This document shows positions 28,157 to 43,267 of a stretch of 64,000 nucleotides of DNA, one piece after another. How positions within the stretch are numbered: position 1 is the stretch's first letter; each line of letters begins with the position of its first letter. A model generated the notes under the pieces. The model had not been told where the DNA came from, searched no databases, and worked only from the letters and a program-made list of their open reading frames with translations. This DNA comes from Rickettsiaceae bacterium. Its GTDB lineage: Bacteria; Pseudomonadota; Alphaproteobacteria; Rickettsiales; Rickettsiaceae. The position numbers and the translations under genes are program-made. Location: the NCBI GenBank assembly GCA_023301685.1, contig JALZUG010000051.1, forward strand, positions 1 through 64,000. Direction: 5' to 3'.

Positions 28157-28375
28157 TTATATCTTAATAAATCCAGAGTTTGACATTTTAGTTAATTCAA
28201 TCTCCCCATCATTGATTGTAAAAGACATAGGTGTACCAGAATTGTTATATAAGATTTGGCCTCCAACATCTTCGCCATTAAAAACAGCACCACGCTCAAG
28301 AACTATCCTAGAATTCGGTGGAACTTGGTAATTTTTATCAATCCTTCCACTTAGTGATATAGATAATTGTTTCAT
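28157..28375 (-). CDS. Small hypothetical protein, 72 residues, possibly truncated
   Basis: The start ATG at 28375 has a GAGG-type ribosome binding site about 7 bases upstream. The product (MKQLSISLSGRIDKNYQVPP at the N-terminus) is beta-strand-like with no signal or membrane segment and no recognised family. Its TAA is followed by an open continuation in frame, so this may be the N-terminal part of a formerly longer protein. Confidence 0.55.
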   Translation of the reverse strand: MKQLSISLSGRIDKNYQVPPNSRIVLERGAVFNGEDVGGQILYNNSGTPMSFTINDGEIELTKMSNSGFIKI

Positions 28376-28588
28376 AAACCCAACCTCAAGAATTACATTG
28401 CAACTAAATTTAATGTATCATACGCTCAAAAAGAAGTCTAATATCATTGAATCAAAACAACTGCATCTTTATATTGATTTAGATCACTAACGGGCTATTT
28501 CTATCTGCTAATTATTGCTTTTCTCTTAAAAGTTTGCAGTATTATGATATCCTTACATTTAAATGTTTTTAATGTATTAAAGATAAGC

Positions 28589-29473
28589 ATGCTATTTACG
28601 AAAACTATAAGAAGTATTTTTTTCTTACTAATTATTTTATTATCTTCTACTTCTATAGCTGAGATCTATTCAGCCGAATCTATTGAAGAAGTGAATAATA
28701 CAATTTTAGAGTTGCTATCAAAAAGAAACCCTAAAAAAACACTCTTATTAATACCACTAGAAAATTTTCTAGTAAAACCAGTCGATAAAGAGTTTTATAT
28801 TAAAGATAAAAAATATTCACCAGTTTTACAAAGAGTAGAAAAAAAAGCCAGATTATCCAGAAGAGCTTACCTTGAAGAACTAATACTAACAGAATATGAA
28901 CACGAATTAGCTGATCCTTATGCTGTAGAGTTTATACAAAATATACAAAAACTTCATGTGCCAATGTTAGCTTTCACTAACAACTGCTCGGGAAGTTTTA
29001 ATAAAATATCGTATTTAGAAGTCTGGACCTGGACATATCTATTTAATAAGAATATTGACTTATCAAAGAGTCCGATTGGATCAAATCAGATTATTTTTAA
29101 TAAATACGGTAAAAAAGTCAAAGGCACTTATCCTACATATTACAAAGGCTTGTTATCAGCCAATTCATGGGATGGAGAAAACTCAATTCAGTCAATGATT
29201 GCAACACTGTTTTCTCAAAAATTAAAGTTTCTTCCTGATGTTGTGTATGTCGTGCACGAGGAAGAGCAATTTATCAAGTCAATAGAAGAGCAATTTAAAA
29301 CTCTCAGAAGAGATATACAAGTAGAGGGCTTTATATTTACCCCACAAAAAAAAATTAACAATGATCTGTCACTGAAAACTATCCAAAATTTTTGGACCAA
29401 GTTAATTGATAAATTAAATAAAGTATCTAGAAAAGAACGAAATATTGATGAAGAGGATCCATATGAGCAATAA
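28589..29473 (+). CDS. DUF2608 family exported protein (copy 1)
   Basis: A 294-residue protein (309 if the ATG at 28544 is used) with a Sec-type signal, IFFLLIILLSSTSIAEI. The following domain resembles DUF2608, a HAD-like family seen in intracellular bacteria. The strand that should carry a nucleophilic Asp reads LLLIPLENFLVKP, where the next gene has FIELDDTLIMP, so this copy has lost the DxD-type motif. MLAFTNNCSG and VVYVVHEEEQ correspond to later HAD motifs. Function is unknown; export suggests a periplasmic or secreted role. It overlaps the next gene by 11 bases. Confidence 0.75.
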   Translation: MLFTKTIRSIFFLLIILLSSTSIAEIYSAESIEEVNNTILELLSKRNPKKTLLLIPLENFLVKPVDKEFYIKDKKYSPVLQRVEKKARLSRRAYLEELILTEYEHELADPYAVEFIQNIQKLHVPMLAFTNNCSGSFNKISYLEVWTWTYLFNKNIDLSKSPIGSNQIIFNKYGKKVKGTYPTYYKGLLSANSWDGENSIQSMIATLFSQKLKFLPDVVYVVHEEEQFIKSIEEQFKTLRRDIQVEGFIFTPQKKINNDLSLKTIQNFWTKLIDKLNKVSRKERNIDEEDPYEQ

Positions 29474-30317
29474 ATTAAAACTATTTGTTTGTTTATTTGT
29501 TGTGTTTATTAATACAGTATCTAAAGCTGAAGTTATAACGACTTACTCCGTTAATTCTTCCACAGTTCAAAAAATAGAGGAATGGGTAGATAAAGACACT
29601 ATAATTTTTATTGAATTAGATGATACATTAATAATGCCAAAATCTAAAATGTTCTCATTTGATTCAAACCCTTATCGCATGTTTTTAAATAATCTTATAA
29701 CCCTTGGAGAAAAATCTCCAGCCTATACTAAAGCAGTAGCTAATTGGTATGGTCAGCGAAAAGTACGGCTAGTTGAGGAAGGGTGGATTGATTTTATAAG
29801 TCGCGCCCGCGCCAAAGGAGCAAAAGTATATGGCATATGCTCAATGCCATTATACCTTCTAAATATTGAAGAAAAGCGATTAAAAGAGCTAAAAGACCTT
29901 GGTATTACCTTTGACAGCAAATTAAATAATTCTGAAGAGTTTGAAATAAAAAAGGAATTTCCATGGTTCGCAAGGTTCCATAAAGGTATAGTGTATAATG
30001 GCCCATATTCCAAACATGAAGCTATCCTAGAATTATTCAAAATTACTAACCTTTCTCCTGAAAAATTCCTTACATTTGCTAATGTTAAACACGAAGTTAA
30101 GTTTGTCGATAAATCACTGAGAAGGTTTAATATGTATTTTAAGAGTGTTTTATATTTAGGTAGTAGAGAAGTAACCGGACGTCCTCATGAAGAAATAGTG
30201 AAATTTCAACAACGCCAATTAATTGAAACGGGAAAATGGCACGAAGACGATGAGGCTAGTAAATTGCTAGACTTTCGGCGGCAACAAGAAAATTCAGGAA
30301 GCACTGAGTCTCAATAA
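29463..30317 (+). CDS. DUF2608 family exported protein (copy 2)
   Basis: A 284-residue protein with a signal peptide (LKLFVCLFVVFINTVSKAEV) and the HAD-like DUF2608 layout. The first motif is IIFIELDDTLIMP, so an acidic DD pair is present. AKVYGICSMPLYLL is the second-motif region, and FVDKSLRRFNMYF is the distal acidic region. The start at 29463 is preferred, with GAGG a few bases upstream; the TTG at 29445 lacks a good site. It is paralogous to the preceding gene, with which it overlaps, and its stop is 1 base before the hydrolase gene. Confidence 0.78.
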   Translation: MSNKLKLFVCLFVVFINTVSKAEVITTYSVNSSTVQKIEEWVDKDTIIFIELDDTLIMPKSKMFSFDSNPYRMFLNNLITLGEKSPAYTKAVANWYGQRKVRLVEEGWIDFISRARAKGAKVYGICSMPLYLLNIEEKRLKELKDLGITFDSKLNNSEEFEIKKEFPWFARFHKGIVYNGPYSKHEAILELFKITNLSPEKFLTFANVKHEVKFVDKSLRRFNMYFKSVLYLGSREVTGRPHEEIVKFQQRQLIETGKWHEDDEASKLLDFRRQQENSGSTESQ

Positions 30318-30318
30318 T

Positions 30319-31320
30319 ATGTTGAAAATCTACTTACGCAAAGTATTTACACGTGGATTCTATCCAACGAAATCTTCCAATTGGTATAAAAACAAAGGCT
30401 ATATTGGAGAAAATCTACAACAACAATTTGCTGATTTTCTTGGCAAGCAATCCAAAGAAGGCTCAAGATATTTTAAAGAATTTCAACCTCTTAGCTTAAC
30501 TCGTCAATTCATACCTTCTGGAAAATATAACTTAGACTCAGTATTAGTTGTCCCAGACTCTAAAATCGCAAAAGGAAAACCTGGCCATGGAGTTTACTTT
30601 ATATTATTTCAAGGCAGAGGAGAATATTACGAAAGTCGTTTTCGTGATATGGCAAAACAAGCTCATGCGACTGGAGCAACCATACTTGGATTTAATCCAA
30701 AAGGCTTTCATAATAGCAGTGGCTACACAAGAAAACTATCAGACCTTGTAGATGACGGCATTGCTGTTGTTACATATTTATTAGACAAAGGTATTGATCA
30801 TAAGAACATTGTGCTGCAAGGAAACTCCCTTGGATCTGGAGTTCAAGAAATGGTTTCTGAACATTTCAGATTAAACCATGGAATAACCTTCAGGCAAATT
30901 AATGGCAATTCATTTAAAAATCTTGCTGCAGTGGTAGCACATCACTATAACTCTCCTTTTTTAGAAAGCTTTTTTAGAATATTCTTAAAACATTCAGATT
31001 GGGAGATTTCTCCTGGTTTAGACTTTTATAAAACTGGTCCATACAGAATGTACTTACGCAGAAAGGGTGATAGGACAATAACAGGTAGCGCCGAATTTCA
31101 CTCAATGGTAAATCATAAAGCTGATTATGCATCATCGCCGGACGGATATAAAGAAACCAACAAATGGCTCAACGAAAAAAATCAGATCATCTATACTGGT
31201 AAACAACAAAAAGACCCACATGAACTAGGTTTATCACTATTTAAAATCAACGAAAAAGAAAAACGCTCAGTTTTTTATATGATAAATAAATTCTTAGAAG
31301 ATTCTAAAGATTATCTATAA
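30319..31320 (+). CDS. Alpha/beta hydrolase-fold protein
   Basis: A 333-residue protein without an obvious signal peptide. The oxyanion-side segment is GVYFILFQGRGEYYESRF. A nucleophile elbow follows, IVLQGNSLGSGVQEM, with Ser in G-N-S-L-G. It resembles hydrolase-like proteins of intracellular bacteria (Legionella SidB-like proteins come to mind), but the substrate is unknown. It follows the two DUF2608 genes by 1 base, forming a compact three-gene operon. Its end overlaps the end of the convergent symporter-kinase gene by 6 bases. Confidence 0.75.
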   Translation: MLKIYLRKVFTRGFYPTKSSNWYKNKGYIGENLQQQFADFLGKQSKEGSRYFKEFQPLSLTRQFIPSGKYNLDSVLVVPDSKIAKGKPGHGVYFILFQGRGEYYESRFRDMAKQAHATGATILGFNPKGFHNSSGYTRKLSDLVDDGIAVVTYLLDKGIDHKNIVLQGNSLGSGVQEMVSEHFRLNHGITFRQINGNSFKNLAAVVAHHYNSPFLESFFRIFLKHSDWEISPGLDFYKTGPYRMYLRRKGDRTITGSAEFHSMVNHKADYASSPDGYKETNKWLNEKNQIIYTGKQQKDPHELGLSLFKINEKEKRSVFYMINKFLEDSKDYL

Positions 31321-34095
31321 TACAAACCTAAACTGCGCCCCCACACCACCTTTACTCTCTGCACTAATAGATCCACCATGTGCTTCTACGGCTGCTTTGC
31401 ATAAGGCTAGGCCTACCCCTCTTCCTTCTGCTTTTGACTCGGCATTTGAACCCATCTTAAATGGCGTGAATATATCATATAAATCTTCCTTTTGTATTCC
31501 GATCCCATTATCTGATATCATAAACTCAATAACATTACCCTTTCTAAGGACACTTATTCTGATAACCCCTTCTGTGCTAAAATTTATTGCATTTATTACT
31601 AAATTATCCACTGTTTGACGCATATAGTTTGGATCTACGCTAATAAATATATTATCTTCTATCTGCATCTCAAAATCTATCTTCTTATCTTCTAAATATA
31701 TCTTACGACACGACTGAACTCTATCCCTTACTAGTTCACCAAAATTAATCATAATTTTGTTTAACTCTATCTTTCTAGCATCTAATGTTGCAAGATCAAG
31801 CATATTCAATATCATCGATGACAGACGATTTGAGTTCTTGTATACTTCGTCTGAGAGATCTTTTAACTGCTCTTCGTTAAACTTACCCAAACCATTGTTT
31901 AACATCTCTGCAAAATTCATTACATTACCAACCGGCAAGCGAAGCTCATGATTTACATTATTTAGTATCCTTTGAGCCGTAGCACCTAAACGCTCAATTT
32001 CCCTACTCTGATCTTCAACACGCTCTGTGTAATGCACCACTTTTTCATTCAAATCTGCTACTTCTGTTTCTAAAGTACCTACTCTCTCTTCTGTAGCTTC
32101 TATATATTCCTGTTTAGGCTTAAAAAACGCTATTAAAACACTACTTATTAAAACGATTACATATATAATCTTAAATTCTATTTTACTTAAATCCATATGA
32201 GCATTATCAACTCCTGCATACTTATTAAAAAATATAAAGCTACCACAAACTCCAAATATCATAATAGATAATGCAAACTGCCACCGAGACAACATTGATA
32301 AAACAACAGTACTCACCAAAAACATCATCAACTGAAAATGCCCAAATTTACTAATTATTACAAATAAACTTGGAGTAAATGAAAGAGTAAAAAACAATCC
32401 TAAGAACCACAAGACAGCAATAAAACTTCTATCTTTTAGCTTTTTTAACCACAGTGGTAATACTAAGAAAAAAACTGCAACAAACAATGTAAGGAAATAT
32501 AGTATGTAAATTAGCTCAGAATACTGACTCTCACTATCAATAGGAATTGTGTGACTTATTGATAGTGTTAAAACTATTGAAAATATTGCAAATAAAATAT
32601 AAGAAGTTTCATTTCTAGGCAAATTGCTCTCACAACTGTTAAAAAAATTAAATCTTTTTAATGTCAAAATAGTAGTTTTTTTTTCAGTGTTAGACGTTGG
32701 TAGCTGCTTTTTCCATCCACCAGGTTGATTACAAAAGTAATGATAAGATAACATGACAATCAGATTTACCAATAAACCTGGAATAACACTATCAACCTCT
32801 GTATCTAAATACATCCACCCTAATGAAGCAAAAAATCCACAAGTCATTGCTATCAAAGCAGTTCTTCCACTAGTTCTAAATCCAAGTACAGCAAGAGTAA
32901 ATGGCACTGTTACTACTGGCATATAAAAACTATATCCAAATATGAATAAATCAAATAAATTGTCAAACCATAAAGCCATAAATAATGCTATAAGCCCAAG
33001 AAATATTGAAGCCAATCTTGAAACAACTAATTCATATTTAGGCTTAATCAAATTCATACTCAAAGCAATATCATGAGAAAACATCACAGCACCTGAATTA
33101 AGACTAGAATCAGCAGTAGACATGACCATTGTCATAATACCAATAACAAATAAAGCTTTTAGTCCAGGATAAGAATAGTTGTCGAGAATATAGCCAAATA
33201 AATTTTCAGAACTAAGGCTAGAATCTTTTGACAAAATTAAGATAGAAATCCACGAAATCAATAGCTGAACAACTAATACAGCTATTGCAGCATTAGTAAA
33301 TGCTTTTTTTAACTGCTTAGGATCTTTTGACATTGAAATTCTTTGAAAAATCGAAGGATCAAAACCTGGGATTAAAAACAGCAGCATTAATGTTAAAAAG
33401 CTCCAAAACCTTGGTGTTTCATAATCAAGTAATAAACCAATATCGAATAATGAATTATTTTGTACTGTATTAGCTATAATTTCTACATCATCAATACCAG
33501 ACCAAACTATTAATGCAATAACAGGGACAATTGTACCGAAAGTAAAAAACTGCACTATATCAGTAAAAGTAACAGACCTTATACCACCAAAACTTGAGTA
33601 AAGTATGACTATACCGGCGCTGACTATTGTAGTATACAAACCTGAAGAACCTAAAAGATGACTAAGAAGAGTAGCAGATATTTTAAATTGCATGGAAACT
33701 AAAGATGCAATTACAATAAAACCAAATATTGAAGTAATAATTCTTACTTTTTGACCATAAAGCTTTCCCATAGATTCAGCTATTGTTAAATCACCAAGAA
33801 ACTCTTGCATTCGCGGAGCATAAATATATCCGATGATAAGGAAAGCTGCTAATGCAGCAAATGAGGACAAAATGAAATATAGTCCTTCAGTATATGATTC
33901 CGATAAATAAAGTGAAAAATTATCTCCACCAACCCAAGTTGCTATAATTGCAGCTGATAATGTAGCCGTACTAAAATTCCTTCCACCAAGTGCATAGTCT
34001 TTAATATTTTGTACATTGCGACCAAAGTATAATCCTACTCCAAGATTAAAAATTAAAAACCCAATTACAATAGCTATATCAATATTAAAATTCAT
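31315..34095 (-). CDS. Sodium/solute symporter-histidine kinase fusion
   Basis: This 926-residue CbrA-like membrane sensor starts with an SSS-family transporter of about 12-13 helices (GGRNFSTATLSAAIIATWVGG; FDPSIFQRISMSKDPKQ). A second group of helices covers about 500-670. A coiled coil follows (EERVGTLETEVADLNEKVVH), then HisKA with the phospho-His at residue 716 in NHELRLPVGN and HATPase with NAINFS, DNGIGI and GRGVGLALC. There is no receiver domain, so its partner must be elsewhere. It likely couples substrate binding or transport to signalling. Confidence 0.92.
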   Translation of the reverse strand: MNFNIDIAIVIGFLIFNLGVGLYFGRNVQNIKDYALGGRNFSTATLSAAIIATWVGGDNFSLYLSESYTEGLYFILSSFAALAAFLIIGYIYAPRMQEFLGDLTIAESMGKLYGQKVRIITSIFGFIVIASLVSMQFKISATLLSHLLGSSGLYTTIVSAGIVILYSSFGGIRSVTFTDIVQFFTFGTIVPVIALIVWSGIDDVEIIANTVQNNSLFDIGLLLDYETPRFWSFLTLMLLFLIPGFDPSIFQRISMSKDPKQLKKAFTNAAIAVLVVQLLISWISILILSKDSSLSSENLFGYILDNYSYPGLKALFVIGIMTMVMSTADSSLNSGAVMFSHDIALSMNLIKPKYELVVSRLASIFLGLIALFMALWFDNLFDLFIFGYSFYMPVVTVPFTLAVLGFRTSGRTALIAMTCGFFASLGWMYLDTEVDSVIPGLLVNLIVMLSYHYFCNQPGGWKKQLPTSNTEKKTTILTLKRFNFFNSCESNLPRNETSYILFAIFSIVLTLSISHTIPIDSESQYSELIYILYFLTLFVAVFFLVLPLWLKKLKDRSFIAVLWFLGLFFTLSFTPSLFVIISKFGHFQLMMFLVSTVVLSMLSRWQFALSIMIFGVCGSFIFFNKYAGVDNAHMDLSKIEFKIIYVIVLISSVLIAFFKPKQEYIEATEERVGTLETEVADLNEKVVHYTERVEDQSREIERLGATAQRILNNVNHELRLPVGNVMNFAEMLNNGLGKFNEEQLKDLSDEVYKNSNRLSSMILNMLDLATLDARKIELNKIMINFGELVRDRVQSCRKIYLEDKKIDFEMQIEDNIFISVDPNYMRQTVDNLVINAINFSTEGVIRISVLRKGNVIEFMISDNGIGIQKEDLYDIFTPFKMGSNAESKAEGRGVGLALCKAAVEAHGGSISAESKGGVGAQFRFVL

Positions 34096-34181
34096 GTTAA
34101 ATTTATCTTTTTATTTATGTTAAATACCTATAACAAATACCAACCAGATAACAATTAACAAACCACAATATTACCATAATA

Positions 34182-34227
34182 AAAAAACAACCAGAAGTAT
34201 ATTAATATACACCCCAGGTTGTTTTTT
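34182..34227. terminator. Terminator downstream of rpoC
   Basis: An 11-bp perfect stem, AAAAAACAACC (34182-34192) with GGTTGTTTTTT (34217-34227), encloses a second palindrome GTATATTAATATAC (34197-34210). Read on the minus strand it ends in a T-run 19 bases after the rpoC stop. Confidence 0.88.
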
Positions 34228-34245
34228 ATAGTATGAAATTAAGAT

Positions 34246-38388
<4,143 letters not shown>

Positions 38389-38401
38389 CTAAACTCTTAA
38401 G

Positions 38402-38483
38402 AAGCGCATTTTAGCGCTTAATTTATAATATTTCTTTCTACTCTAAACTATTGATAAGCGTCCAAAATACTTTGAACGCTTAT
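38402..38483 (-). other. Two hairpins in the rpoB-rpoC intergenic region
   Basis: One stem is AAGCGC (38402-38407) with GCGCTT (38414-38419). The second is ATAAGCGT (38454-38461) with ACGCTTAT (38476-38483). Neither has a T-run in the transcribed direction, so they more likely serve RNA processing or stability than termination. Confidence 0.5.
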
Positions 38484-38492
38484 TGAACATAT

Positions 38493-41400
38493 TTAAGCAG
38501 AACCTTCTTCAAGCTGAACATTCAAACATAATGATCTAAATTCTTTAATCATCACGTTAAATGACTCTGGTATACCTGAACTAAAGTTAGTATCGCCTTT
38601 AACAATATTTTCGTAAACTTTAATTCTGCCAGCAACATCATCAGATTTTACTGTCAGTAATTCTTGAAGCGTAAATGCAGCACCATAAGCTTCTAGTGCC
38701 CACACCTCCATCTCACCAAATCTTTGTCCACCAAAGTGCGACTTACCACCTAGAGGCTGTTGCGTCACAAGACTATATGGACCTATTGAACGAGCGTGAA
38801 TCTTATTATCAACTAGGTGATGTAGCTTCAGAATATATTTATAACCCACAGTAATGCTGCGATCAAAATACTCACCAGTTCTTCCATCAATTACTTTTGA
38901 CTGGCCTGACAGATTCTGACCTGCAAGTTCTAGCATTGATTTAACGCCTTCAACTCTTGCTCCATCAAAAACTGGAGTAGCAAAATGTACACCGTCTTTT
39001 AATGTTCCACAAAACTCTATTAAATCCTCTTTATTTAAGTCTTTAACTTGCTTTGCAACTTCACTACCAGCATATATTTTACCAACAAAATCTTTAATAG
39101 AATCTGTATCAATATCGTTGTTGCTATACTTATCAAGCATATCACCAACTTTATTACCAAGCTGCTTTGCAGCCCAACCTAAATGCGTCTCTAATATCTG
39201 TCCGACATTCATACGTGACGGCAAACCTAGAGGGTTCAGAACAACATCAATAACTGTACCATTTTCTAAGAAAGGCATATCTTCTTCTGGCATAATACGT
39301 GAAATAACACCTTTATTACCATGACGACCAGCCATTTTATCACCAGGCTGAAGCTTGTGCTTTGTAGCAATAAATACCTTTACAACTTTTAAAGCACCTT
39401 GTGGCAAATCATCACCACTCTGTAACTTGTCAACTTTACTAGTAAAGCGTTTGTTAAGTTCATCTTTCTTTTCGTCATATTGCTGTTTGATTTGCTCAAT
39501 CTCGCTCATCACAGCATTATCTTCAACAGTTAACTGCCAATATTGACCTTTTGAAAGAGTCTCAAGAAGTTTTTGATCAATCTTCTGACCAGCTTTGACC
39601 GACTTAGGCCCACTAATAACTGTCTGACCATCAAGAATTTTCTGCAAACGCATAAATACAAAGCGATCGATGATTTCAATCTCATCATCTCTGTCTTTTG
39701 CCATTTTCTCGATTTGCTGCTTCTCTATTGTGATTGCACGCTCATCTTTTTCCACACCACGGCGAGATAGAACACGAACCTCAACAATAGTACCTGCAGC
39801 ACCAGGTGGAACATATAATGATGTATCTCTAACATCAGAAGCTTTCTCACCAAAAATTGCACGAAGTAATTTTTCCTCAGGTGTCATTGGAGATTCACTC
39901 TTAGGAGTTACCTTGCCAACTAAGATATCACCAGGCTTCACTTCAGCACCAATATGTACAATACCAACTTCATCTAAATTGCGCAGAGCTTCTTCACCAA
40001 CATTTGGCATATCACGCGTGATTTCTTCAGGACCTAATCTTGTATCTCTTGCGACAACCTCAAACTCTTCAATGTGAATAGATGTGAAGACATCATCTTT
40101 TACAATTCTTTCAGAAATCAAAATTGAATCCTCAAAATTATACCCTCTCCAAGGGATAAACGACACAAGCATATTACGACCAAGAGCAATCTCACCTTGA
40201 TCTATAGCAGGTCCGTCAGCAATAATCTCATTTTGCTTAACATTTTGACCAACTTTTACCAAAGGTTTTTGGTTAATACATGTATTATGATTAGATTTTT
40301 GATATTTCATTAAACTATAAATATCAACTTCTGGAGAACCATTTTTCTTACGTTCTAAAGTCTGAACAACTATCCTCTCAGCATCAACTTCAACTATCAC
40401 ACCATCATTTTGTGCAACAATTGCAGCACCGGAATCTCTGGCCACAACTGACTCAATACCTGTCCCTACTAGCGGTGCATCACTTGTTATAAGTGGTACA
40501 GCTTGACGTTGCATATTTGATCCCATCAATGCGCGGTTCGCATCATCATTCTCAAGGAACGGAATTAGCGAAGCTGCAACAGAAACTACCTGCATCGGAG
40601 TTACGTCAATATATTCAACCTCTTCAGGAGGAACTGATATAAAGTTTCCAGTTTCAAAACGGCAGCTAACCATTTCAGCTTTAATTTTACCATCAGCTGC
40701 TATTTCCATATCTGCCTGAGCAATTTTATATTTGCCCTCATCAGTTGCAGAAAGATATACTACTTCATCAATAACATAACCATCTTTAACCTTACGGTAC
40801 GGGCTTTCAATAAAGCCATATTTATTCACCCTAGCAAATGTAGACATAGAATTAATAAGACCAATATTCTGACCTTCAGGAGTTTCAATCGGACAAATCC
40901 TACCGTAGTGAGTTGGGTGTACATCACGAACTTCAAATCCAACTCTATCACGACTCACACCACCAGGGCCGAGAGCCGACAATCTTCTCTTATGCGTAAT
41001 TTCCGATAATGGATTGGTTTGATCCATAAATTGTGAAAGTTGCGATGTACTAAAGAATTCCTTAACTACTGAAATCAGGACCTTGGAATTAACCAAATCA
41101 TTCGGCATTACTGCATCAATATCCACAACACTCATGCGCTCTAGAATTGATTTTTCCATACGAACAAGACCAACTCTAAACTGATTTTCAATCAATTCAC
41201 CAACTGATCTAACTCTTCTATTACCTAAGTGATCAATATCATCAACTGAACCTTTTCCATCTTTCAAGTCAACTAAAACTTTTACAATTGCTTTAATATC
41301 ATCTTTTGTAAGACAAGTATTCTCTGGATCAACATTCAAATCTAAACGGGAATTCAGCTTGATTCTACCAACTTCAGATAAATCATATCTGCTACTATCA

Positions 41401-42593
41401 AAGAACAAGCTCTCAAATAACATCTGACCAGCTTCAACCGTTGCAGGCTCACCAGGGCGTAATACTCTAAATATATCAATCAATGCTGAATCTTGATCTT
41501 GGTTTTTGTCAGCAAATAATGTGTTTCTTATGTAAGCGTCACTTTGAGATGGTATTTTTAAAAAAGACACTGATTTCTCACCAGCTGTAACTAAACCTTT
41601 TAGTGTTTCTTCTGTAATTTGCTCGCCTAATTTTGCAAATACTTCACCACTCTTAGAATCCACTACTTCTTTGCCAATATAATTACCTATCAGCTCATCA
41701 TTTTGCACTAGAATCTTCTTAAGACCATTTTCGGCAAACTTCTTTGCTAATCTTGGAGTAATTTTTTGTCCAGCTTCAAGTAATTTTTCGTTAGTTTCAG
41801 CATTTACTAAATCTGAATCTAATCTTTGAACTATAACAGTTTTAGGATCAAAATCAGCAACCCAACCTTTCTTTGTATGGTTAAAACTTTCAATCTCATA
41901 ATATTCTTCTAAAATTTCAGAAGAATTCATACCTATTGCCATCAATAAAGTAGTAACTGGAAGCTTTCTTTTTCGATCAATTCTTATATAAACTATATCT
42001 TTTGCATCGAATTCAACATCAAGCCAAGAACCTCTGTAAGGAATAATTCTTGCTGAGTATAGGAACTTCCCTGATGAGTGAGTTTTACCATCATCGTGAT
42101 AAAAGAAACCGCCAGGTGATCTATGCATCTGTGAAACAATAACCCTTTCAGTACCATTAATGATAAATGTACCGTTTTTGGTCATAAATGGGATATCTCC
42201 CATATAAACTTCTTGCTCTTTGATACCTTTAATTTCTTTAGCACCAGTAGCTTCGTCTACTTCCCATACACTGAGCCTTAGAGTGACTTTTAGACCAGCA
42301 ACAAAACTTAAGCCTCTTTGTATACACTCTTCAACGTCATATTTTGGGGTATCAAAACTATATTTCACGAACTCCAAAGTAGCACTGCCAGATGGATCCT
42401 GAATAGGAAAAATGGAAGATAGAACTGATTGCAGTCCTTTACTCTTCCTTTCACTATCCGACAGGCCAAGCTGCATAAAGCTATCTTCGTAGGATTTTTT
42501 TTGAATTTCAATCAAATTTGGAATTGATGCTACCAAATCGATTTTACCGAAGTTTTTTCTAACTCTCTTACTAGTTTGTAAGGATTGCGGCAT
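38493..42593 (-). CDS. rpoB: RNA polymerase beta subunit
   Basis: 1366 residues with full-length proteobacterial architecture. The rifampicin-pocket region is [20 protein letters not shown] followed by [19 protein letters not shown], the common sensitive-type residues. The nucleotide-contacting [15 protein letters not shown] and the C-terminal [19 protein letters not shown] are also clear. It follows rplL after 268 bases that contain a likely attenuator hairpin. Confidence 0.99.
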   Translation of the reverse strand: MPQSLQTSKRVRKNFGKIDLVASIPNLIEIQKKSYEDSFMQLGLSDSERKSKGLQSVLSSIFPIQDPSGSATLEFVKYSFDTPKYDVEECIQRGLSFVAGLKVTLRLSVWEVDEATGAKEIKGIKEQEVYMGDIPFMTKNGTFIINGTERVIVSQMHRSPGGFFYHDDGKTHSSGKFLYSARIIPYRGSWLDVEFDAKDIVYIRIDRKRKLPVTTLLMAIGMNSSEILEEYYEIESFNHTKKGWVADFDPKTVIVQRLDSDLVNAETNEKLLEAGQKITPRLAKKFAENGLKKILVQNDELIGNYIGKEVVDSKSGEVFAKLGEQITEETLKGLVTAGEKSVSFLKIPSQSDAYIRNTLFADKNQDQDSALIDIFRVLRPGEPATVEAGQMLFESLFFDSSRYDLSEVGRIKLNSRLDLNVDPENTCLTKDDIKAIVKVLVDLKDGKGSVDDIDHLGNRRVRSVGELIENQFRVGLVRMEKSILERMSVVDIDAVMPNDLVNSKVLISVVKEFFSTSQLSQFMDQTNPLSEITHKRRLSALGPGGVSRDRVGFEVRDVHPTHYGRICPIETPEGQNIGLINSMSTFARVNKYGFIESPYRKVKDGYVIDEVVYLSATDEGKYKIAQADMEIAADGKIKAEMVSCRFETGNFISVPPEEVEYIDVTPMQVVSVAASLIPFLENDDANRALMGSNMQRQAVPLITSDAPLVGTGIESVVARDSGAAIVAQNDGVIVEVDAERIVVQTLERKKNGSPEVDIYSLMKYQKSNHNTCINQKPLVKVGQNVKQNEIIADGPAIDQGEIALGRNMLVSFIPWRGYNFEDSILISERIVKDDVFTSIHIEEFEVVARDTRLGPEEITRDMPNVGEEALRNLDEVGIVHIGAEVKPGDILVGKVTPKSESPMTPEEKLLRAIFGEKASDVRDTSLYVPPGAAGTIVEVRVLSRRGVEKDERAITIEKQQIEKMAKDRDDEIEIIDRFVFMRLQKILDGQTVISGPKSVKAGQKIDQKLLETLSKGQYWQLTVEDNAVMSEIEQIKQQYDEKKDELNKRFTSKVDKLQSGDDLPQGALKVVKVFIATKHKLQPGDKMAGRHGNKGVISRIMPEEDMPFLENGTVIDVVLNPLGLPSRMNVGQILETHLGWAAKQLGNKVGDMLDKYSNNDIDTDSIKDFVGKIYAGSEVAKQVKDLNKEDLIEFCGTLKDGVHFATPVFDGARVEGVKSMLELAGQNLSGQSKVIDGRTGEYFDRSITVGYKYILKLHHLVDNKIHARSIGPYSLVTQQPLGGKSHFGGQRFGEMEVWALEAYGAAFTLQELLTVKSDDVAGRIKVYENIVKGDTNFSSGIPESFNVMIKEFRSLCLNVQLEEGSA

Positions 42594-42735
42594 AAGAATC
42601 TCCAGATGTTTCTATTTCAACCAATACTTAAATGTATCATTGAATGAGTTTGACTATATTATTGCAACTTCTAATTACGTTTTTTGATCTGTATTTAAAT
42701 TAATAAAGAACAAAAATCAATACTAAGAAAAGCAC

Positions 42736-42794
42736 AAAAAGTCGCACCCCCAATTTAAACCCTATTTTCTAGAATTTATATTGGAGAGTGCAAC
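42736..42794 (-). terminator. Attenuator-like hairpin between rplL and rpoB
   Basis: On the minus strand an imperfect 14-15 bp stem, GTTGCACTCTCCAAT with ATTGGGGGTGCGAC, is followed by five T residues. Its place matches the partial terminator that in many bacteria lowers rpoBC expression relative to the L7/L12 genes. Confidence 0.7.
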
Positions 42795-42861
42795 TAATAT
42801 CATTTCTAAAGCACAAAGTCAATATACTTAAGAATGAAAGACACAATGCTTTTATTCTTAA

Positions 42862-43236
42862 TTACTTAACTTCAACAGTAGCGCCTGCTGCTTCAAGACC
42901 TGCTTTAGCTTTATCAGCTTCGTCTTTTGAAGCGCCTTCTTTAATAGGTGATGGAGCACCATCAACAAGAGCTTTAGCTTCTTTTAGACCAAGACTTGTG
43001 ATAGCTCTAACAGCTTTAATTACCTCAATTTTCTTTTCTCCTGCACTAGCTAGGATAATATCAAATTCTGTTTTTTCAGCTGCTGCTTCTCCACCAGCTG
43101 CTGCAGGAGCTGCTGCCACTGCTGCAGGAGCTGCAGCAGAAACACCCCATTTTTCTTCAAGAAGCTTAGATAGATCAGCTGCTTCCATTACTGTAAGAGA
43201 AGATAGATCTTCTGCAATTTTTGTTAAATCCGCCAT
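42862..43236 (-). CDS. rplL: Ribosomal protein L7/L12
   Basis: A 124-residue stalk protein. The N-terminal dimerisation helix is [20 protein letters not shown], the hinge is Ala-rich ([16 protein letters not shown]), and the C-terminal factor-binding domain has [20 protein letters not shown]. The start at 43236 is chosen over 43257 because the intervening codons contain the AGAGGA ribosome binding site. Confidence 0.97.
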   Translation of the reverse strand: MADLTKIAEDLSSLTVMEAADLSKLLEEKWGVSAAAPAAVAAAPAAAGGEAAAEKTEFDIILASAGEKKIEVIKAVRAITSLGLKEAKALVDGAPSPIKEGASKDEADKAKAGLEAAGATVEVK

Positions 43237-43267
43237 ATTATTTTTCCTCTTTGACAATTATTTATTA

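Noticed and set aside
34197-34210. Perfect palindrome as an operator
   Set aside because: It sits inside the loop of the rpoC terminator and needs no separate function.
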